From Hydractinia symbiolongicarpus (taxonomy: Eukaryota; Cnidaria; Hydrozoa; Anthoathecata; Hydractiniidae): a stretch of DNA of 64,000 nucleotides. Shown here piece by piece: positions 46,014 through 55,226 of the stretch. A program made the position numbers and the translations under genes. The stretch lies in assembly GCF_029227915.1 (NCBI RefSeq), contig NC_079881.1:11629501-11693500 (forward strand), written 5' to 3'. The notes under the pieces were generated by a model. That model ran no database searches, was not told where the DNA came from, and saw nothing but the letters and a program-made list of their open reading frames with translations. How positions within the stretch are numbered: position 1 is the first letter of the stretch; the number at the start of each line of letters is the position of its first letter.

Positions 46014-46380
46014 CTTACTAATATATCAACGTAGGCCAGAGGTTTTCGCTGTCCTCCATCCAAAATTTTCCACGTTCTAGGATGTTCAAGCCTTACGTAT
46101 AGACACGCATGTTGAGATTTTTTCAGCTCAGCCTTTATATCATCCCAATCGGGGACCAAATTGGTCTCTTCATCTGTCATCTTCTCATGTGGGTACCATA
46201 AAAACAGGGCTTTTTTCCGTTTTTTCAGATTCTTGGGCAAGGCAGTATATGACTGCATTAAGAGCCATAAACTATGCTTTCTGTGCCTACCACTGATAGC
46301 TAATTCAAGCAAGGGTTGCCTTTTTTATCAAGGCTCTCGTCAGATATCATATTATCAACCACGAAAAGACTCTCCTCCCC
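45968..46380 (-). pseudogene. Packaging ATPase remnant (FtsK/HerA type), N-terminus missing
   Basis: The C-terminal half is visible: a hydrophobic strand plus acid resembling Walker B (SLFVVDNMISDESLD, about 46377-46330), then after a frame change LELAISGRHRKHSLWLLMQS (sensor region) and KALFLWYPHEKM onward. No P-loop (Walker A) is found upstream, where an unrelated small gene ends near 46493, so the 5' half is deleted. The family translocates element DNA into capsids. Confidence 0.65.
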
Positions 46381-46492
46381 TACCATAAAGAGTCAATATT
46401 TCTCTTATCATGCTTACTTGTCATTTATTGAGTATCATTTTTTAGCAAAAATTTATTGCATGCTGGGGATAGGCTGGGTTTTACCCTGTTTG

Positions 46493-46654
46493 TCATGCCG
46501 GGGCTCCGGATTCTTTGCGCACGTTCTTCTGCAAGTTGGCCTTGTTCTTCCTATTCTATTCGGCAAGTCTTTTGCCAGCTGCTACACGACCCTCATTCTT
46601 CGGTGGTTTTGTTGTTATAACCCTTTCTTCTTGTTTATGATCTTCTTTACTCAT
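46493..46654 (-). pseudogene. Small basic Polinton protein with in-frame TAG
   Basis: ATG 46654 follows TATAAATAAAA. The frame reads ERVITTKPPKNEGRVAAGKR, LAE, TAG, then NRKNKANLQKNVRKES. Homologous small proteins in cnidarian Polintons that I recall end in a membrane helix; none is visible here. Confidence 0.45.
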
Positions 46655-46660
46655 TTTTAT

Positions 46661-47120
46661 TTATAAAACCGTCTCCTCCGTCGTATCCGCCTCCTTCTCC
46701 GCATTCTCTTTCTTTTTTCCCATATGTCGGGCTGTATGGCCCGCCACAAGTAGTGGGGCTAAACACCTCCCAATAGTACAGTATACAAGGATCCCAAGGT
46801 CTGTCATGCTATCCCAGATTATAGGATCTTCCTCGATATCTCTCCTTAGCTCCTCAACGGAGTCGATATCCACAAAATTACCGATCATGCTAGCATAGAG
46901 GCTGATAACATGGGTAGACAGGGCTTTTGCCGTCTTCTCCCCTTTTTCCTGTAATTCGCGTTGTACATACTCTGCATGTACCTTAACGATTGCCTCCTCT
47001 GGAGCCTTGTCAACAAACCCCTCGTTACACTTCTTTGGCAAAAGGTGACCCTTGCCTTTACGAAGAGCCTCCTTTAAAATTTGACATTTATCGATAGATT
47101 TGTGCAATATTATCTGACAT
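46661..47120 (-). pseudogene. Conserved Polinton protein with C-terminal hydrophobic region, early frameshift
   Basis: ATG 47120 directly follows TATAATAAAG, but its frame stops after ten codons. A shift near 47100 leads to the long frame: EALRKGKGHLLPKKCNEGFV, VHAEYVQRELQEKGEKTAKA and LGILVYCTIGRCLAPLLVAG, ending at TAA 46661. Recurrent in cnidarian Polintons, with unknown function. The upstream frame overlaps the microprotein ending at 47088. Confidence 0.55.
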
Positions 47121-47204
47121 CTTTATTATACGGCAATATCGAAAGAAGCAAAATGCGATCAGAGCATAGGGCAGGAGTATGGCTATATACATACATGCTT
47201 CCAT
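47088..47204 (-). CDS. 38-residue single-span membrane microprotein
   Basis: ATG 47204 lies one base after the polymerase stop (47208-47206). It encodes MEACMYIAILLPYALIAFCF, then a basic tail (FRYCRIIKMSDNIAQIYR). The codons for RIIKM are exactly the TATAATAAAG promoter motif plus the ATG of the next gene, so coding and promoter functions would overlap. It may be real, or a by-product of the next gene's frameshift for its last ten codons. Confidence 0.4.
   Translation of the reverse strand: MEACMYIAILLPYALIAFCFFRYCRIIKMSDNIAQIYR
47122..47130 (-). promoter_or_regulatory. TATAATAAA motif on the minus strand
   Basis: TATAATAAA, one G, then the ATG at 47120 of the conserved protein at 46661-47120. 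Confidence 0.6.
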
Positions 47205-47205
47205 T

Positions 47206-50200
47206 TTATTCCCTTGTGAATGCCAGGCGGTAACGACCTCTTGCAAGCGACGTAATTTGATCGAGTTGTACATGCCATTTGTCATCTGCCCTGTTTAGTG
47301 CCAACTTGTTCACCTCTTGCGTGTATACTATGGCCCTTGTTTTGGATCAATACCCGGATTTTTTATATGTCGACGCCCTCTTCGAGACATCTCCGTTAGT
47401 CGTCGAAGGTTATTGATTTTTTGGTGACACACCTCTTCACGCCTTTGGCTTTGCGATCACCGCCTTTTTTGTGACGCTCTTGTACGCATATAACTTGGCC
47501 CTGAGGGTGATGAATTCAGTCATTATTTTACCACCTAATTCGTCCTTCATGAGGCCTACCACCTTCTTGTTTTTCTCTATTGGGAGGGGCCTTCCATCAT
47601 CAGGATTATACGCACATGTGTCAAAGCGTGCCTCAACATCGTCGGCTATATCTTCATAAAAGTCGTAGGTTCGTATATGGACATGACTTAGCATATCCAG
47701 GATGGCCTGGCCTATATATATATGGGCTTATTTATCTTGACCTCAGTCTACCTGCTACCACCATTGAAACTAGGCTTCATTACAAGTTTCATTGGTGACT
47801 AGCTGGATATTGCGGTGGTTTCTAATATTTTCCATGGTCTTGCCGAATACCAAGAGGTTCATCAGCTTATAGAAGTCCTTTTCGAACTCGTTCCTCGCGT
47901 TTGTTCTCAACGCCGTGTTGTGATTGATCTACTCCTTCAACCACGCCTTCTGGTTGAACGTAATGACCCTATGCACCTTATTGAGTTCAAGCCCATGCTT
48001 TATAGCCTCGTGAAGTGCCCTGATGTGTACCACATATTTATGCTCATCCCCCAAATTAGGTACCAATTTTTCAACCTTATGGAGTATCTTGCGTTCATGT
48101 AGGAACAGCAGCTTGTTATATTTGTCGTGCAATCTCTCTGGATAGTCAATATCAACCTCTAAGATATACCCATGCCTATTATCCTTTTCCTGATCCGCTT
48201 TTCAGTGAATGCCTTAACATTCGATATCCATTTGAAACCATCTGTTGGTAGGTCTTGACGCATGGCACAGCCGTAGAGATTGTTCGCATCCAGATATTGC
48301 AGGTAGGAGGATTCAGCCTCTTGATCGTACCGATCTCTCATGTTCTTATTGTTAGCCTTGGCATATCGGTGTACGGCCTGGGTTATACCTCCAAGCAGAC
48401 GCCACGAAATGTCTCGAAGACGTCGGCCAATAGCAGGACGTCTATGGTCAGGTAGATGTCATGGTAGTCCCCAATGGCGACGTTATCACCTTTTGGGGTA
48501 ATGACATCCCATACCTTTTTGCATAGGTATAATCCCTGTCGCTGATATCCTTCATATTCAGCTAGCTATAGAATGCCTTCTTGGGAGGTACTTCCAGCTC
48601 CTCGAATCGCCGCCATCCATCCATGTACTAGTAGGGGTACACGCCCTTTCTTAGCATCAGCCTGAAGACGTCATCTTTATCGATAAATTTGGCCATGGGT
48701 GGTACGTTTGCTTTTACCTGGTCCCTATAAAGCTGCTTTGTGGTATTTGAGTCGCAATTTTTGCACCAAAACTTTGCCATGTATTTGGCGTCTATGCTCT
48801 GGAATTCCAGGCATGTATCTGTACACTGTTGACATTTCATACCTGCGGCATTTGTACCAATGAGGTTGCTTGCCAATTTGTCTAACGAGGATGCCATAAA
48901 TCGACAGCTATCGATGAACCTTATTTCGATTGTCCTGTACTTCTCACCATCACCATATCCAATGCCTCCAAGGTGTACCTTGATTTTCACGTTAAAACTG
49001 ATATATTTTTCAGTATTTTCGGCAATGCACCCAATGTCCTGAGTGTCGTACTTTTCACCTAATCCTCGTATGAAAAGATGTGCATCATAACCCAAGAGAT
49101 CGTGGAATATCACAGGAATGTGGCTGGGTATCTTGTATCTGAGGTTGCAGACTGCGTGCGTTGCCCTCTATACAGTCCTGCGTAGTGGGAGTCATCGTGG
49201 GCCTTACGGCTATACTGACAGTCATCAAACGGCTTCATGCAGATATGACATTTCGATGCCTCGTCATGTTCTCTTTTTAGGACCTCTGTTAGAGGCTGCT
49301 TCTGGTAGGCATTGTAAAGACGTTTCACCTCATCCTCCAGGTGATTCACGAACTTCCTCACCCCTGTATACTGTTAGGGGATCTGGTACATCCCCATAGG
49401 GAAAGGTACTATACGTGCACCAGCCAGATGGTACATGCTTGCTCAACGTTTTCGTCTTTGTGTCCCTGGCATCTTCTACCGGAGCAGAATCCCGAAATCT
49501 GCATATATTGCAAAGGGCACCCTGAATTGCTGTTGGACATCCCTATAGCCATTTTTCGGCCTCATTTGGCATTGTGACCTTGACTGCCTCGTGATCGATG
49601 CAGTACCTATAATGCTTGTCCCTTGATTCAGCCGTGGGAAAACCCTGTAGACATGAAAGGCAGAAGTGCATTGGCTTCCTATTCTTTGAAGTCTCCTTGC
49701 CCAGGAGCCTCGATAGACTTTTGACCGCCATATAGTCAGTCTTTTTATCATCGGTGATAAGCAATAGGGTCACCACCTTGGTACGTCCGTTGTGCACCGA
49801 TCGACGTAGGATATTGATCTTCTTCCCATCTATATACAGAACATTCACCGCAATGTCGGGGTAATTCGCCTTGAATGTGTATATGGATTTGATACTTGTT
49901 GGGAACTCTATACCATCCCAATTATAAAGGTCTACATGATGCTTCAGCTTGCTTATTCTTTTTGGATCTTTTTCAATCTCCTCATGATATAATGATGCTA
50001 TAATGGCCCATTTGAAACATTCCTCATCCTCATTTTTTGGGTTAATAATTGCATTTTTGGATGCTACCCATTTTGGTAGTTCAACATACGATGAACTTCT
50101 CGTTAACCGTAGAGTATGGAAGTCTACATCAAGAGATAGGATTTTAGATATTGTAAAGCCACTCCGGGGCAGTGCCGGATTTTCCACACCTGTTTTGATT

Positions 50201-50979
50201 TGGGCAAACATCCTATTCAGCACATCGTCCACGTCGCTACCCTGGAATACCGAGGCCATATTGCTATGAAAGACCTTCTTCACCTCAATGTACTCATCAT
50301 TAGCCCCCTCTATATTTGAGGTCTTCTTCCACATAATCCATAGGGATAACTGTACCTTTGCCGACTCCATATCTTTCACCTGGTCCCCAACTAAAGTTTT
50401 CACGTTTGATTGCACCATCCCTATATACTCGTCATCGTCGGCCCCTCCCATGCCGTTAATTCAGAAACTTCGACAGGTCCTGTGGAGAGCACGTTTATGT
50501 TCCTTAGGTGTAAAATCTTGACCTGGCTGTTCATATAGATAGTATAGATAGCGTAGGCCTTGTGTTAGCTGTCCTGTTATAGAACCCCAATACCCCGCGT
50601 TTGAATGCTGCATAGGTACTCTTGACCCCTTCTTTTATAAGTTTTGAAACAGCGTCCACAAGCCAGTTGTACCATTCCCGCATCTTGGTCTCAATAATCG
50701 ATCGATTTTTCGACAGCTCCTGTTTTCGAATACATCCATCTCGGATGGCGGCAATACCAACTTGTACCATTCCCAAATTTTACCCCCGATGGTTGGACGG
50801 GTCTTGGCCATCTCCTGTCTCTCGAAGACGTCCATATCCTCTGATGTTATAGGTCTGACCGGTTTCCATGATACATTCTCCAACGAGGCAACCAATTAAG
50901 CTATACGTAGTCTGTAATACCCTGTTAATCCACGGGTTTTTGCAATATCACGTAATTCTTTGACAGTGTATGAATTCAT
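47206..50979 (-). pseudogene. polB: Protein-primed DNA polymerase B with N-terminal SAP domain, heavily mutated
   Basis: Start 50979 after TATAATAAA. The SAP domain lies in the terminal repeat but carries a TAA (50898-50896). A long N-terminal frame (50451-49543) contains SSYVELPKWVASKNAIINPK and a Cys/His finger (HFCLSCLQGFP). Exo I reads IYADFGILL, so the usual DxE glutamate is Gly, with TAG just after. Exo II reads FHDLLGYDAHLFI. Palm motif A (YLDANNLYGCAM) is near 48280, and motif B-like [14 protein letters not shown] is near 47865. Motif C is absent: the text passes from GQAILDML straight to HVHIRTYDFYEDI near 47690. The C-terminus (EVNKLALNRADDK) ends at 47206. There are at least eight frame breaks. 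It replicated the element by protein priming; this copy is dead. Confidence 0.88.
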
Positions 50980-51273
50980 TCTCTCTTTATTATATAGAAA
51001 TTTTGTTTTGTCAGAAGATTTCATTCTGCTCGACCTAGCGTGTCTTTACTGCGCATGTGTTGATTTTTTTTATGAATATCAGGGAATTGCGCTAAAAATT
51101 TTTTGGACCTGTTATTCTACTTTTGATGACGTCATTACTTATTGGGGACTTTACCCTGCTAGGCATGGCATGGTAAGGACTTTCCCCACTAAGTCTTGGA
51201 TGATCGAGGATTTCTTTTGACGTCTTGTGGGCGTGCGCCTGCGCCTGCGCCAAAAGTAGCATTTCTCTATCTC
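50878..51273 (-). repeat. Polinton right terminal inverted repeat
   Basis: Reverse complement of the left repeat with scattered substitutions and small indels. It includes the promoter motif and the SAP coding start of the polymerase gene. Confidence 0.95.
50986..50994 (-). promoter_or_regulatory. TATAATAAA motif before the SAP-polymerase gene
   Basis: The motif ends 6 bases before the ATG at 50979 and is the mirror copy of the motif at 34000-34008. Confidence 0.6.
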
Positions 51274-51279
51274 TAGCAG
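51274..51279 (+). repeat. Polinton target-site duplication, right copy
   Basis: TAGCAG, matching 33718-33723; the first T may instead belong to the element. Confidence 0.75.
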
Positions 51280-51553
51280 GCCAAATACAATTCCTGACTT
51301 TTTTCTTGAACACATTTTTTATGACTTTTAAAGAGTTTAAAGAACGATAAAAATATGCGACATATGAACGAGGTATGTGTGATCACTATGTGCTAATGAT
51401 AGTTATCATATTATCATATTATCGTATTCTTTGACAGAAACGCTTTGAAACTTAGCTACATAACATTCGAAAGCATTGTTCGAAAACTCAAAAGAAGACA
51501 GAAAAACATTCGAAGTTTCAAAATAAAAACATTATGATAAAGCGCAGCGCACT

Positions 51554-51862
51554 AATATCGAGGGATATACTCTGTCTATTATTTCCAGGAGGGGCCATGG
51601 TTTAGATGGAGAGTCCTAGAGTATTTAATGCTCGTTTTGAGCTACGCAGACCCAATTAGGGCCCGCGCTCTACTAGACAATTCCCGGCAACATCCAACGG
51701 CCCACACATGGAGCCATCTCCCCAATTTCCCTTACATGACTTGGGTTAACCCTGGGCTATGGTAACATTCACTCACCCATGTTGAATTGCCGTCAAGAGG
51801 AATCGAACCCCGGTCTCCCGCACAGAGTACGAGAGCTATAACCACTAATCTACGGCACCACA
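51554..51862 (-). mobile_element. tRNA-derived SINE, minus orientation
   Basis: On the minus strand it starts GGTGCCGTAGATTAGTGG (A-box) and carries a perfect B-box GGTTCGATTCC about 40 bp later. A body follows that matches 56779-57083 throughout, ending TATATCCCTCGATAT. Length about 309 bp. No clear target duplication was resolved. Confidence 0.8.
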
Positions 51863-52313
51863 AATCGGAAGTATAGTGTATATATCTTACGCCTAGCCAA
51901 TCATATTCGAGATATTTTTTGTGTTAATGATAATACGCCTTCTTTCCCCCTTAAATACCCTCTACACTGCACATGCAAAGCAATGCTCTTCTTTCTACTG
52001 TCATCATAGTCGTCAGGGTCTACTTCGCAGAGCCGTTATCACATGGAGAGACCTATATTTCTAACCCCACAAAGTTTATCATAAAAGAAAAATGCCTGGG
52101 AACGAGATTGATAAATCGTCTTTCCAGTTATCTTTGGAAAGGAAAAAAGATGTTAGCTTAAATGCGAATCTGCAATTAGTACCATGACAACAAATATATC
52201 ACAAAACGTTGCAATATAAAATAATTTGACGTCAAATCAAAAACAAACATATATACACCATGACAATATTTTATGGCATCATTATTCGTGCGTAGCAGTT
52301 TTACACGGTCAAG
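51863..52313. other. Upstream region of the charged-protein gene
   Basis: No gene was called. The 62-codon frame at 51973-52161 starts near the SINE and lacks support. The region probably contains the promoter and 5' untranslated region of the gene at 52314, but no clear TATA box could be fixed. Confidence 0.3.
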
Positions 52314-54863
52314 ATGAGACTTCCAAGACCAAAACTGTTTAGAAAACGTAAAATAAAGAAAGAGAGGACAGGATTGTTCTCATTATGGCAAAGTTTTTTT
52401 GCACTTTTAACATGTTGTACCAGCAGTAATGCAAATAAACAACAGAAGAGACGGAGACGCAACAAAGTTGATGTTGTCGTGTGTCCTTCAGAATCATCAA
52501 TGAAAGAAATTAAAGTAACTGCAGATCAAACAAGTAAATTGGCCAAAGAAACCAAGCAAGCAACTGTACCTTTAGACTCTGAGAAGAAAAAGAAGAAAAA
52601 AAATCGCAGAGTTAGGAGGAGGAGCATGTCTGAAGAAAAGGTCGAGGTTGAACCAGGTGTGAATGTAGTGGAATTTGACAAGGTTGTTAGTCAAAAGGAA
52701 GTATCAGTTGATAAAGTTGTGGTAGAAGATCGAGGACGTGAAAGTGAAGATCAAGGATGTAAAAGTGAAGATCGAGAATTTAAAAGTAAAGTAAAGATTG
52801 ACAAAGACAACTCAGTTGAGAGCTCTACTGGTAGTGCTACATGGTTAGCTCCGGAGAGGCCCACTGATACAAAAATGGAAATTGAAACACATAAAGCTGA
52901 TAGCAAGGCAACGTCAGGAAACAATCACGTTGGGACAGAAGGTAACCAAGTGAGTGCCGTCACAGAGAAAAAGATCAATGTCATAGCGGAAGACGTAAAG
53001 GATAATACATGCTCCATTAACGACGATAATAAAGTTATTGATAATGCGGTTGGAACCGAGACAGAAATTATAAATCACAATGGTAATGACAAGGAGAAAA
53101 TCGAAGGAAAAGAAATCAATAGTGAAATTGCAATGGAATTGAGCTGTGCTGAAGTATCTGAAAACAAAGTGTTGGACACTGATCAGAAGATGCTAACTAA
53201 GAAGAAGGATGACCAACAAAAGATGACGGCTGCAATTAACAAGGAAAATGGTAACAAAGATTCTGTTCTGATTGAGAAATGTTCCATCAATTTGCAATCG
53301 GTTGAGGTTTTCAATGAAACTGTCTCGTTGAAGGAGAACAATCTTGTAACAGATTTTGTGCAAGATGTTTTGTCCCGAGCGATGGTGGACTTGCAAATGG
53401 AAGATGGTCGCGATAAGGACATGGTGTGTCAACAAAAATCAACTGGACGCTTTGATGGAGCAGTCCCACATGTTGCCGAATCGATGAATCTGAACACGGA
53501 TGCTGTAGTTGGAACTGAGAGAAGTTCTGTTATTTCGCAATCGATTAAACATTTGAACGAGACTGACTTGAATAAAGAAAATAATCTAATCACAGGTTTC
53601 GTGCAAGGTGTCTTGTCCCAAGCAGCTCTTCAGTTGCAGATGGAGTATGCGCTTGATCAAGATGCTGCTTGCAAAAGCGAGTCTGTCGAAAGTTTCGAGG
53701 GAGGAATACCACAAAACTTAGGATCAATGAATCTGAATAAGAATCATGATTTTGCTAAAACCAACCTGCCAACGAAAAAGGATTACATATGCCTTGCGTC
53801 GAAATCATTATGCATGGATGAAGTTGCAGATATTATACCGGTAACGAAAAAGCCATTGAGAAAAGTAGGTGTAAGTATATTGCGTTTTATCTTCAAACCC
53901 AATCTTTTACAAATAATGACCGAACATTTCTTAATAAATAATAAAATGGTTGTTGATTCATAGGTGTGTAAAGATGAAAAACGTTCAGGTATCCGACAGA
54001 AATCACCGATACGTCGTCAACCAAAGCCGCCACATCGCTATTTTCGTTTAAACGACACATACGAATCTCTCATTATGTCGGTTAAAACAGAAGAAGATTT
54101 TAAGGCGGATAAAGTGCTTTACACTATCCACGAGGATGAAGAGCTTGAATGTGATGAAACAACTTCAGTATCATCCTGCGACAAACCAGAAGCAGACGAC
54201 AGTGGTGTCATTATTAATCGTGAATGGAGTTTGACAGTATGCAGAAGTGATGTTTTGTGTGTAATCCCCGAGATAAACGAAGAGGAAATTGAAGAAGAAA
54301 CGACAGTCGTGAATTTTATTTTGGATGAGGTAACTGATGAAAACCTGCTCGCAGTGTTAAGAATGCAAAGGCAAAAATATATTGAAGGAAGATTTCCAAC
54401 TGTTGCGATTATGGATGTGATTGTAGAAGAAGAAGAAATAGAAGATGACGATGATGCTGATGCTGATGTTGGTGAGAATGGGGAGATGGATAGTGATGAT
54501 GAAAATGAGGAGAAAGACAACGAGGACAGCAGAGAAGGTGGCGCAGTATTGGATAAAAGTGATGAGAAAAAGGGTGATATGGAGGAGGATGGAGAGGATG
54601 AAGTAACGAATGACAGTAAAGAGCAAATAAAAGTCGATCAAGTTGTCGTGTCTCCACACGATGACATGGTGATAGAGGAGAACGTGATGGGGGAGAGTGT
54701 GATTAAGGAGAGCGCTATGGAAGAAAGTGTGATTGATGAGGTCGTGATGAAGAAGAGTGTAACTGAGGAGGGAGTGATGGAGGGGAAGGTAATGGAAGGG
54801 AGCGCGAATGAGGAGAGTGTGGTTGAGGAGAGTGCAATTGGCACGCCTCCTCAATCTTTTTAA
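52314..54863 (+). CDS. 818-residue highly charged protein, candidate membrane-targeted AKAP-like scaffold
   Basis: Exon 1 is 52314-53870 (GGT|gtaagt) and exon 2 is 53964-54863 (ttcatag|GTG), with a 93-bp intron in phase 0. The N-terminus is polybasic (RPKLFRKRKIKKERTG) followed by a hydrophobic stretch with Cys34-Cys35 (LFSLWQSFFALLTCC), a plausible palmitoylated membrane anchor. A KKKKKKNRRVRRRSMS segment has a PKA-type site at Ser104. An internal 80-residue repeat contains matching amphipathic helices NNLVTDFVQDVLSRAMVDLQ (about 343-362) and NNLITGFVQGVLSQAALQLQ (about 423-442), which resemble PKA regulatory-subunit anchoring helices. Exon 2 is strongly acidic (EEEEIEDDDDADADV) and ends in roughly 5-residue repeats of the type VMEGS/VIKES. 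No known domain family was recognised; the AKAP idea is inference from motif pattern. Confidence 0.75.
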
Positions 54864-54960
54864 GCACTACCGCAACCGTATCCGTGTGTTTTTGAGAATT
54901 TTTCTGTCGTTTCTTCAAGACAAGCAAACAGCCAGACTTATGCAATGCAACAACAAAATT

Positions 54961-55220
54961 AAAGTTTACCAAGAAAAGATAGAGACTGCTTTTAGGAAGA
55001 AATATGTAATGTACAGAAAAACATATACGAAGAGCTGACCCGGTTAATGAAATATAACATTAGCAAAATGAAAGTTTACCAGGAAAAGATAGAGACTGCT
55101 TTTAGAAAGAAATGTGTAATGTACAGAAACACGTATACGAAAAGAAGACCCGGTTAATGAAATATAACATTAGCAAAATGGAAGTTTACCAAGAAAAGAT
55201 AGAGACTGCTTTTAGAAAGT
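54961..55220 (+). repeat. 110-bp tandem repeat, 2.4 copies
   Basis: Copies start at 54961, 55071 and 55182 with AAGTTTACCA(A/G)GAAAAGATAG. Copy 2 has one extra base, and copy 3 breaks off after about 39 bp. It lies just after the stop of the charged-protein gene, probably in its 3' untranslated region. Confidence 0.9.
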
Positions 55221-55226
55221 AAAACA

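Larger units (their letters stand above)
33724..51273. mobile_element. Degenerate Polinton/Maverick transposon (17.55 kb)
   Basis: It is bounded by about 395-bp terminal inverted repeats and a TAGCAG duplication. It encodes the Polinton hallmark set: protein-primed family B DNA polymerase (right, minus), rve integrase, HerA/FtsK-type packaging ATPase remnant and double-jelly-roll-type major capsid protein, plus a probable minor capsid protein and small conserved accessory proteins. No adenain-type cysteine protease was recognised. Almost every gene has stops, frameshifts or deletions, so this copy is dead. A CACTA-type element is nested inside the capsid gene. Confidence 0.95.

Noticed and set aside
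51800-51862. Candidate tRNA gene (A-box and perfect B-box)
   Set aside because: The ends do not form an acceptor stem and the sequence continues into a 300-bp body shared with 56779-57083, so it is a SINE head.
54119-54854. Several minus-strand Ser/His/Leu-rich frames
   Set aside because: Shadows of the acidic repeats of the plus-strand gene; no splice or domain support.
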